DNA of 34,216 bases, taken from the NCBI GenBank assembly GCA_963169225.1, contig CAUJDH010000028.1, forward strand, positions 1 to 34,216, read 5' to 3'. How positions within the stretch are numbered: the stretch's first letter is position 1; every line of letters starts with the position of its first letter. This document shows positions 24,972 to 30,285 of the stretch, one piece after another. The position numbers and the translations under genes were made by a program. Source of the DNA: Actinomycetota bacterium (GTDB lineage Bacteria; Actinomycetota; Actinomycetes; S36-B12; UBA10799). The notes under the pieces are model-generated. The model had not been told where the DNA came from, searched no databases, and saw nothing but the letters and a program-made list of their open reading frames with translations.

Positions 24972-25808
24972 ATGACACCCAGCAGTTCAGCAGGCAGTAG
25001 CTCGAAAAATGGCAGCCCACTAATCGGAGGTCATGTCGATGCGGCTGATCCGGTAAATCAGGCGCAGGCGATTGGTGCCGAGGCTATTCAGATCTTCTTG
25101 GGCGACGGTCAGTCGTGGAAGGGACCGGTGGTCGAGTTTGATCAGGCATTGGTTCCAGGTGCCGAGTCGCCTGAGGCGGCACTGCGTCAGGCCATTGAGG
25201 ATGCTGGTCTCCAGGTCTACGTGCACGCACCTTATGTGATCAATGTGGCGAGTCCGAACAATCGGATCCGGATCCCGTCGCGCAAGTTACTGCAACGCCA
25301 TGTGGATGCTGCCGCCGAGATTGGGGCGGCTGGCGTCATCGTGCACGGAGGTCACGTCACTAAGGATGATGATCCTGATGTTGGGTTCGTGAATTGGCGT
25401 AAGGCCTTTGATCAGTTGGATGCCAAGGTGCCGGTTTTGATCGAGAACACGGCTGGTGGGCAGCATGCGATGGCCAGGCGGCTGGAGGCGATCGACAAGC
25501 TGTGGGCGGCGATCGACAATCCGGAGGCTGGGTTCTGCTTTGACACTTGTCACGCTTGGGCTGGCGGTATCGATATGCCAGATGCGGCCGACCAGCTCAT
25601 GGCGATCACGGGTCGGATCGACTTGGTACATGCCAACGACTCCCAAGGTGACTTCGACTCGGGCCGTGACCGTCACGCCAACTTCGGTGACGGCACAATC
25701 CAAACTGATGCGTTGGTCGAGGCGATCCGCCGCGCAGGCGCCCCGGTGATCTGCGAAACCCCGTCAACGGGAATCGCCGAGGACATAGCGCTCCTAAAAA
25801 ACTCTTGA
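24972..25808 (+). CDS. nfo: Endonuclease IV (AP endonuclease, Nfo family)
   Basis: A zinc-dependent AP endonuclease that cuts the backbone at abasic sites in base-excision repair. The 278 residues form an AP_endonuc_2 TIM barrel with the metal-ligand motifs in order: GGHVDAAD (start), HAPYVINVAS, VIVHGGH, LIENTAG, FDTCHAWAGG, LVHANDSQGDFDSGRDRHANFGDG (given as key residues H, D, D, R, H and G) and CETPS. Length is normal for Nfo. The N-terminus has a Ser-rich extension of about 16 residues. It ends 28 bp before the convergent ATPase gene. Confidence 0.93.
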   Translation: MTPSSSAGSSSKNGSPLIGGHVDAADPVNQAQAIGAEAIQIFLGDGQSWKGPVVEFDQALVPGAESPEAALRQAIEDAGLQVYVHAPYVINVASPNNRIRIPSRKLLQRHVDAAAEIGAAGVIVHGGHVTKDDDPDVGFVNWRKAFDQLDAKVPVLIENTAGGQHAMARRLEAIDKLWAAIDNPEAGFCFDTCHAWAGGIDMPDAADQLMAITGRIDLVHANDSQGDFDSGRDRHANFGDGTIQTDALVEAIRRAGAPVICETPSTGIAEDIALLKNS

Positions 25809-25836
25809 GTGGGAATACACGGGTTTTGTCCCTATC

Positions 25837-27090
25837 TCAGTTTCCGAGAGTAGTGAGCGAAATGACGCCAATGCCATCAGGACGCATGTAGCTGGGGCCA
25901 GTCGGAACTATGACGGCAAGTAATGAGTATGGCTTGCCTCGTTGATCCAGCGCTTGGTCAAATTTCTTGAGGTTAGCGGCAGCATCATCAATTAGTCCCG
26001 GTCCTAGTTTAATTTCGAAAGCAGCCCAAGCCCCATCAGGCCGCTCGACAATGGCGTCTACTTCTAGACCATTTTTTGCTCGAAAATGAAAGACCTCCGC
26101 ATCCATTAGGTCGGCAAAGGCTCGCAGCTGTTGAACTGCGAGTGACTCGAAAAGAAGCCCTAGTGTTTCAGGGTCTCCCAGGAGCTGTTGTGGGGATCGG
26201 ATCCCAAGAGCAGCGGCAACTAATGAGGTGTCGACTAGATGCCGTTTTGGTGCTTCTCGTAGCGGGGTTCGTGAACGTAGCTTTGGGCTCCATGCCTTTT
26301 GAATTTCTAGAATGTAAACGCGTTCCAATGAGTTTAGATACGAGTCGACAGTAGTTCTATGAAGTGGTCCACTTGATCCACCTGCATCGGCGGCTAAGGT
26401 CGAGATGGAAGCTTCGGTTGCTGTGTTGCGCGCTAGAGAGGTAAGTAGCGACAACACTTTAGTGGGGTTGTGGTGTGAGCCATCAAAACCAGCGATATCA
26501 AGTCGAGCAATTTGCTTCAGATATTCTTTCGCGTATTGTCCGGCGTTTTCGGTTGAAAGGTTGTGGCTCATCGGCCATCCACCAATGATCATCCGTTCCA
26601 CGATATCGGTCAGATTTGGAGAGGAATCCACGCTTCGTGGTGGGGTCCCATCAAGCACATCTTTCAGAGAAACCTCACCGGAGGAATGTTGAGTTTCTTG
26701 CAATGTAAGTGGGTGCATACGAAGCCGTGCGAATCGTCCAGTGCCGGTATGGCGAGTGATGTCGTCAGAAGGAGAAGCTGAACCGGTAAGGATGAACTGA
26801 CCTTTTTGCTGACGTGAGTCAACAACGTGTCGCACTTGGTTCCACAATGAGGGAACGGTTTGCCATTCATCGAGGAGCCGTGGTGTTGGTCCTTCTAACA
26901 CTAACTGTGGATCGGCCAGTGCGAGTTGACGTTGTGTTTGATCAGTTTCGAGGTAGACGGCACTCGAGGCCAGCTGCTTTCCTGTTTCTGTTTTTCCGAC
27001 TGCTTTAGGGCCGTCGATCACTACAGCTCCTACCCATTGGAGTCGGTCCTGGAGAGTCGTGTCCAATAACCGAGGAATGTAGCTACTCAT
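25837..27090 (-). CDS. AAA_14/DUF4143 ATPase with PD-(D/E)XK-like C-terminus
   Basis: The 417 residues begin with an AAA domain (Walker A GPKAVGKTETGK, about 27-38; Walker B-like RLLDEWQ; sensor-like FILTGSAS) and end with DUF4143, where GLEVDAIVE and AAFEIKLG give the D...ExK pattern of a nuclease-like fold. Such proteins are common accessory genes, often variable between strains; their function is not established. Base composition looks more AT-rich than that of its neighbours, especially upstream, and the gene sits in the otherwise conserved block before rpsF, which suggests acquisition. A TAGATT six bases before the ATG suggests a leaderless start. The promoter carries four repeats of exact 23-bp period. 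Confidence 0.9.
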   Translation of the reverse strand: MSSYIPRLLDTTLQDRLQWVGAVVIDGPKAVGKTETGKQLASSAVYLETDQTQRQLALADPQLVLEGPTPRLLDEWQTVPSLWNQVRHVVDSRQQKGQFILTGSASPSDDITRHTGTGRFARLRMHPLTLQETQHSSGEVSLKDVLDGTPPRSVDSSPNLTDIVERMIIGGWPMSHNLSTENAGQYAKEYLKQIARLDIAGFDGSHHNPTKVLSLLTSLARNTATEASISTLAADAGGSSGPLHRTTVDSYLNSLERVYILEIQKAWSPKLRSRTPLREAPKRHLVDTSLVAAALGIRSPQQLLGDPETLGLLFESLAVQQLRAFADLMDAEVFHFRAKNGLEVDAIVERPDGAWAAFEIKLGPGLIDDAAANLKKFDQALDQRGKPYSLLAVIVPTGPSYMRPDGIGVISLTTLGN

Positions 27091-27096
27091 GGAGGT

Positions 27097-27102
27097 AATC
27101 TA
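27097..27102 (-). promoter_or_regulatory. Probable -10 element, leaderless DUF4143 ATPase
   Basis: TAGATT on the minus strand, six bases before the ATG at 27090. The GGAGG seen next to the start is on the opposite strand and cannot serve this gene. Confidence 0.6.
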
Positions 27103-27108
27103 ACTCAA

Positions 27109-27189
27109 ATTATGCAATTTGGCTAGATTAAATTATGCAATTTAGTGTCTAAAGATTATGCAATTTGGCTTATTTTAACTATGCAATTC
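27109..27189. repeat. Four direct repeats at 23-bp period upstream of the ATPase gene
   Basis: ATTATGCAATTT occurs at 27109-27120, 27132-27143 and 27155-27166, and a two-mismatch copy (ACTATGCAATTC) at 27178-27189. The starts are spaced exactly 23 bp. The 11 bp between copies are partly conserved (GGCT after copies 1 and 3). The array begins 6 bp upstream of the presumed -10, covering the -35 area and beyond, so it is placed to bind a regulator in phase on one DNA face. Confidence 0.8.
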
Positions 27190-27363
27190 GGCGTAATTTT
27201 GCAAGCTTCGTCCTAGAGCCTCCGCAAACTTCCCTCTAGGCCCATGTTCCGGCTGATGGTTGCCTGGTCTGGTTCAGTGTTGACTGCTCAAGACGGAACT
27301 GACGCGAGTTTCTGACGCCTGGCTAATAGCCAACAGCCACAGGAGCTCTTTTCAAATCCGACC
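27190..27363. other. Intergenic stretch upstream of the rpsF promoter
   Basis: I see no gene here. The one clear structure is an inverted repeat CCTAGAG (27212-27218) / CTCTAGG (27234-27240) with a 15-base loop and no T-run, so a terminator is unlikely. Base composition returns to the local average after the AT-rich repeats. Confidence 0.4.
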
Positions 27364-27392
27364 TTGTCAGCTAATAACCAGTGAGTTATTCT
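27364..27392 (+). promoter_or_regulatory. Promoter of the rpsF-ssb-rpsR-rplI operon
   Basis: TTGTCA (27364-27369) and TATTCT (27387-27392) are separated by exactly 17 bp, close to the sigma-70/SigA consensus. Transcription would start near 27399 and give a leader of about 65 nt. An inverted repeat AATAAC/GTTATT lies across the spacer and -10. Confidence 0.65.
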
Positions 27393-27407
27393 GGTAGAAC
27401 GCTATTA

Positions 27408-27458
27408 AGACCTTCTGCCCCGGACCGACCGGGGCCATTAGTCCAGAGGAGGTGGTCT
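27408..27458 (+). promoter_or_regulatory. Putative S6:S18 autoregulatory leader hairpin of rpsF
   Basis: CCCCGG (27418-27423), loop ACCGA, CCGGGG (27429-27434) form a strong six-pair hairpin whose loop contains CCG, the trinucleotide recognised by the S6:S18 complex in described bacterial rpsF leaders. AGACC (27408-27412) can also pair with GGTCT (27454-27458), which would enclose the ribosome binding site GGAGG (27448-27452). The loop placement of CCG differs from the usual bulge, so this is a candidate only. Confidence 0.5.
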
Positions 27459-27463
27459 GATTT

Positions 27464-27754
27464 ATGCGTAAATATGAAGTAATGATCATTCTTGATCCCG
27501 ACCTAGAAGAGCGAACTGTCGCTCCGAGTCTTGAGACCTACCTGAACGTTGTTCGCAACGATGAAGGAACTGTCGACAATGTAGATATCTGGGGTCGTCG
27601 CCGTTTGGCATATGAGATTCAGAAGAAGAGCGATGGCATCTACGCCGTTGTTGATCTGACCTGCAAACCAGAGACGGTTGCAGAGCTTGATCGTCAGCTT
27701 TCGCTGAACGAGGTAGTCCTGCGGACCAAAGTTATTCGTCCCGAAGCTGCCTAG
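27464..27754 (+). CDS. rpsF: 30S ribosomal protein S6
   Basis: A 96-residue S6 protein that pairs with S18 in the platform of the small subunit. It begins [17 protein letters not shown] and has the core [21 protein letters not shown]. Length is standard, without the Glu-tail of enterobacterial S6. A GGAGG ribosome binding site ends 11 nt before the ATG. It is first in the conserved rpsF-ssb-rpsR-rplI operon. Confidence 0.98.
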   Translation: MRKYEVMIILDPDLEERTVAPSLETYLNVVRNDEGTVDNVDIWGRRRLAYEIQKKSDGIYAVVDLTCKPETVAELDRQLSLNEVVLRTKVIRPEAA

Positions 27755-27798
27755 TTTTAGTTACTAGTCGCTAACTACCTGTATCGAAAGGAATCCTC

Positions 27799-28287
27799 AT
27801 GGCTGGATTACCACTCATCACTATCGTCGGTGCACTCACTGATGATCCTGAACTGCGTTTCACCTCAAGTGGTGACGCTGTTGCGAACTTCACCGTGGCT
27901 TCGAACTCGCGAGTTCGTGACCGTGAAAGCGGCGAATGGAAAGACGGAGACGCAACATTCTTGCGTTGCTCGATCTGGCGTCAATACGCTGAGAATGTCG
28001 CGGAGTCGCTTACTAAGGGCACCCGTGTGATCGTGACCGGACGTCTCAAGCAGCGTTCGTACGAGACTCAGCAGGGTGAGAAGCGCACTGTGTTCGAGGT
28101 TGACGTCGAAGATGTCGGCCCGTCGCTTCAGTGGTCAACTGCAACTGTCACCAAGGTTAACCGTGGCGGCGGAGGCGGAGGCTTCGGCGGTGGAGGAAAT
28201 GCTGGCGGCGGCAACGGTCGCGCAGTTCCTAACGATGACCCGTGGGCAAGCCCGCCTGCAGTCGGTTCTGACGAGCCACCTTTCTAA
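27799..28287 (+). CDS. ssb: Single-stranded DNA-binding protein
   Basis: SSB coats single-stranded DNA in replication and repair. The 162 residues have an OB fold (1-110; [35 protein letters not shown]), a Gly-rich linker (about 123-143) and the acidic partner-binding tip ending in DEPPF, close to the DDIPF type that recruits repair and replication proteins. An AAAGGA ribosome binding site precedes the ATG. It is the second gene of the ribosomal operon, 44 bp after rpsF. Confidence 0.97.
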   Translation: MAGLPLITIVGALTDDPELRFTSSGDAVANFTVASNSRVRDRESGEWKDGDATFLRCSIWRQYAENVAESLTKGTRVIVTGRLKQRSYETQQGEKRTVFEVDVEDVGPSLQWSTATVTKVNRGGGGGGFGGGGNAGGGNGRAVPNDDPWASPPAVGSDEPPF

Positions 28288-28360
28288 GACCAAACAGAGG
28301 TGCAGGGGCATAGCGCTCCTCACACTCATTCGATAAAGATCATTTACGGAGAATCAAGAA

Positions 28361-28606
28361 ATGGCACAAAAGACTAAAGTTCCACCACGGCCCATCAAGA
28401 TGAAGCCGTGCTCGTTCTGCAAAGAAGGCGCACCAACTATCGATTACAAAGACACCGGGCTGCTACGTAAGTACATCTCGGATCGCGGCAAGATTCGTGC
28501 CCGTCGGGTAACCGGTAACTGCGTGCAGCACCAGCGCGACATCGCTATGGCGGTCAAGAACGCCCGCGAAGTTGCTCTGCTGCCCTACACGTCGAGCCCA
28601 CGGTAA
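28361..28606 (+). CDS. rpsR: 30S ribosomal protein S18, cysteine-bearing type
   Basis: An 81-residue S18 with the S6-binding and 16S-binding core [20 protein letters not shown]. The N-terminal part holds CSFC, and NCVQHQRD supplies another Cys and His, so this is the zinc-binding (C+) form rather than the cysteine-free form that many actinobacteria also encode for zinc shortage. Ribosome binding site GGAGAA precedes the ATG. Third gene of the operon. Confidence 0.97.
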   Translation: MAQKTKVPPRPIKMKPCSFCKEGAPTIDYKDTGLLRKYISDRGKIRARRVTGNCVQHQRDIAMAVKNAREVALLPYTSSPR

Positions 28607-28618
28607 GGCGGAACTGAT

Positions 28619-29065
28619 ATGAAACTCATTCTGACTCAAGAAGTAGACGGTCTCGGCGCAGCCGGCGACATTGTCGATGTCAAGGACGGCTACGGCCGTA
28701 ACTACTTGCTCCCCAATGGTGTTGCCATTGCGTGGACCAAGGGTGCAGAGAAGCAGATCACTCAGATCAAGCGTGCCCGTGAGGCCCGCGAGATCCGTGG
28801 TCTCGAGCATGCTAACGAAGTCAAGCAGCAGATCGAGGCGCTCGACATCAAGCTTCCAGTTCGCGCAGGCGAGCAGGGCAAGCTGTTCGGTTCAGTCACG
28901 GTTGCCGATATCGCTGGTGCGATTCGCTCCGCCGGTGGACCACTCGTCGAGAAGCGTTCGATCACCCTGTCGAAGCCAATCAAGACTGTTGGCTCGCACA
29001 AGGTGTCGATTCGCCTCCACCCTGAGGTAGCGGTTAGCGCTGCTGTCGACGTGGTGCCTGCTTAA
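28619..29065 (+). CDS. rplI: 50S ribosomal protein L9
   Basis: A 148-residue L9 with the N-terminal rRNA-binding domain ([34 protein letters not shown]), a long central helix (about 45-75) and a C-terminal domain ending in AAVDVVPA. (Given as key residues: [18 protein letters not shown].) It is last in the operon, 12 bp after rpsR, and is followed by a strong hairpin terminator. Confidence 0.98.
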   Translation: MKLILTQEVDGLGAAGDIVDVKDGYGRNYLLPNGVAIAWTKGAEKQITQIKRAREAREIRGLEHANEVKQQIEALDIKLPVRAGEQGKLFGSVTVADIAGAIRSAGGPLVEKRSITLSKPIKTVGSHKVSIRLHPEVAVSAAVDVVPA

Positions 29066-29083
29066 TCTGGACTACTTAATCTG

Positions 29084-29173
29084 AACGACTGAAGCGGGCT
29101 GTGAAAAGCTCCCCACGAAAAACGGGAACTACTTGCGTTTTTCTTAGGGGACTTTTCGCAGCCCGCTTCTCGT
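29084..29173. terminator. Long bidirectional hairpin terminator between rplI and the phosphatase gene
   Basis: GAAGCGGGCTG (29091-29101) pairs perfectly with CAGCCCGCTTC (29159-29169). Inside it AAAAG, CCCC and CGAAAAACG pair with GGGG, CTTTT and CGTTTTTC, giving arms of more than 30 bases with short interruptions. It lies between two convergent genes and can form on either strand. Confidence 0.75.
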
Positions 29174-29194
29174 TTGGGTGAGTAGCTCCTTGGC

Positions 29195-29704
29195 TTAGCT
29201 GAGCAGGGTCGTGCGTACGTAGTCGACCACGCCTGGGGTGGAGGACTCGCATATGGCTAGTACGTGTTCGAAGTCGGACATGTTGCCGTACCAAGGGTCG
29301 GGGACTTCTAGGTCGCCGGCAATCGAATCAGATGAGTCGGGTTCGAACGAGCGGAACATTTTGATCTTATCCTCGTTGGACAGTGCTGTCGTTGATTCGG
29401 TGAGCGAGGCCAATCGCTTGACATCGTCGTAGTTACTGGAGTCCATCACTAGGACTAGGTCCGCATTGCGCAGCATTTGTGCGCTGAACTTCTGCGCGCT
29501 GTGGTTGAGCTCGTAGCCGTGGTCGGCTAGCACTCGGTTGGTGCGTCGGTCGGCATCTTCACCTACGTGGTACCCAGCTGTTCCGGCTGATTGGACCTCG
29601 ACTTGGTCTCCAAGCCCGGCCCCATCCAATTGTTGCCGGAGCACCGCTTCGGCGATAGGTGAGCGGCAGATGTTTCCCAGGCAGACTGTGTAGATGGTGA
29701 CCAT
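29195..29704 (-). CDS. Low-molecular-weight protein tyrosine phosphatase
   Basis: A 169-residue LMW-PTP that removes phosphate from tyrosine or related phosphoesters, by family. The active-site loop is at the very start: C8-L-G-N-I-C-R14-S, and the acid loop DPWYG is near residue 128. The frame extends to 29743, but the ATG at 29704 places the P-loop at the usual distance from the N-terminus and has TACACT seven bases before it. The physiological target is unknown. It is divergent from the small peptide gene. Confidence 0.92.
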   Translation of the reverse strand: MVTIYTVCLGNICRSPIAEAVLRQQLDGAGLGDQVEVQSAGTAGYHVGEDADRRTNRVLADHGYELNHSAQKFSAQMLRNADLVLVMDSSNYDDVKRLASLTESTTALSNEDKIKMFRSFEPDSSDSIAGDLEVPDPWYGNMSDFEHVLAICESSTPGVVDYVRTTLLS

Positions 29705-29711
29705 GGGTGCG

Positions 29712-29717
29712 AGTGTA
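29712..29717 (-). promoter_or_regulatory. Probable -10 element, leaderless phosphatase gene
   Basis: TACACT on the minus strand, seven bases before the ATG at 29704. A perfect 16-bp palindrome starts three bases further upstream. Confidence 0.5.
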
Positions 29718-29719
29718 TT

Positions 29720-29735
29720 GCGCAATCGATTGCGC
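29720..29735. promoter_or_regulatory. Perfect 16-bp palindrome in the divergent promoter region
   Basis: GCGCAATCGATTGCGC reads the same on both strands. It overlaps two ATTGCGC direct repeats (29717-29723, 29729-29735). It lies 16-31 bp upstream of the phosphatase ATG, at its -10/-35 region, which suits an operator. Confidence 0.5.
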
Positions 29736-29786
29736 TGCGTCAAGGGGTTTACGTCGAGTGGCGACGGGAATCATGAAAGGGAAGTA

Positions 29787-29800
29787 TTTAGGTACCTAAA
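29787..29800. promoter_or_regulatory. Perfect 14-bp palindrome touching the RBS of the small peptide gene
   Basis: TTTAGGTACCTAAA ends three bases before the ribosome binding site GAGGAG (29802-29807) and 13 bases before the ATG at 29814. It could be an operator or an RNA hairpin next to the ribosome binding site. Confidence 0.5.
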
Positions 29801-29813
29801 CGAGGAGAATCCG

Positions 29814-30008
29814 ATGGAACGCAATGAGCAGGATGGTCAGTCGAGTGAGGCGGACAGCAACCTCGATGATGAGCATGTGTTGAGCAACGACGAAGCCGAA
29901 AATGTAGTTGGCGGTGAGGGCGAAGATTCAGCTGCAAATATGGATCCTTCGGCAAAGCCTAAAAAGAAGAAGAAAATTGTCAGCGCATTCGGAAGTTGGG
30001 TTCATTAG
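29814..30008 (+). CDS. 64-residue peptide with double-glycine-like leader and basic-aromatic tail
   Basis: The peptide has an acidic first half (residues 1-34), ending in the motif LSNDEAENVVGG, which resembles the leader end of double-glycine-processed peptides (bacteriocins and other exported peptides). The second half (35-64) goes from acidic through KPKKKKK to a hydrophobic end IVSAFGSWVH. It has no cysteine or membrane helix. The ATG at 29814 is supported by GAGGAG at 6-nt spacing; the frame continues upstream but without such a site. No peptidase-transporter or modification enzyme is within the window. The function is unknown; precursor peptide, small DNA- or membrane-binding protein and antitoxin-like regulator all remain open. 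Confidence 0.65.
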   Translation: MERNEQDGQSSEADSNLDDEHVLSNDEAENVVGGEGEDSAANMDPSAKPKKKKKIVSAFGSWVH

Positions 30009-30060
30009 GGCGCGACCTAAGAATGTTCGTGGCCTGAGTCGTGACGTGGGTAACTTTCTT

Positions 30061-30200
30061 TTATCAACAGGTTTGGGAAAGTATTTTCGCAGGTCAGAGG
30101 CCTATTAACAGCAGATAGGTCGCACTATCCACAGGCTATACACATGGCAATAACCACAGATTTGAGAGATATTCACAGGCTTTCCACTAAATGATTCACA
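30061..30200 (+). promoter_or_regulatory. Cluster of DnaA-box-like nonamers upstream of dnaB
   Basis: Sites resembling TTATNCACA, all in one orientation: TTATCAACA (30061-30069), CTATCCACA (30125-30133), CTATACACA (30136-30144), ATAACCACA (30150-30158), ATATTCACA (30169-30177) and TGATTCACA (30192-30200), plus a weaker CTTTCCACT (30180-30188). From the second on, they end 11-19 bp apart. They fill most of the 277-bp region between the small peptide gene and dnaB. No gene is seen there. Confidence 0.6.
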
Positions 30201-30249
30201 GGTACTAGTCGGTAGCCACTGTTTATGGCCTCGTTTATCTGTAATTCGC

Positions 30250-30284
30250 CAGACGAATGTCTGACCTCCGATATAGACAAGTCT
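30250..30284. promoter_or_regulatory. Two short dyads before the dnaB start
   Basis: CAGAC-GAAT-GTCTG (30250-30263) and AGAC-AA-GTCT (30275-30284) share the half site AGAC/GTCT. The second ends one base before the dnaB ATG and overlaps TATAGA (30272-30277), a weak -10 candidate. No ribosome binding site is visible, so dnaB may also be leaderless. Confidence 0.4.
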
Positions 30285-30285
30285 T

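Noticed and set aside
27109-27189. CRISPR array
   Set aside because: The repeat is 12 bp and the intervals 11 bp, far shorter than CRISPR repeats and spacers, intervals are partly conserved, and there are no cas genes.
27212-27240. Terminator for the ATPase or an upstream transcript
   Set aside because: The 7-bp stem has a 15-base loop and no T-run; it lies upstream of the ATPase gene rather than after any gene.
30061-30200. Chromosomal oriC itself
   Set aside because: dnaA and dnaN are not in the window and conserved order puts oriC beyond parB to the left. I report the cluster as DnaA-box-like only.
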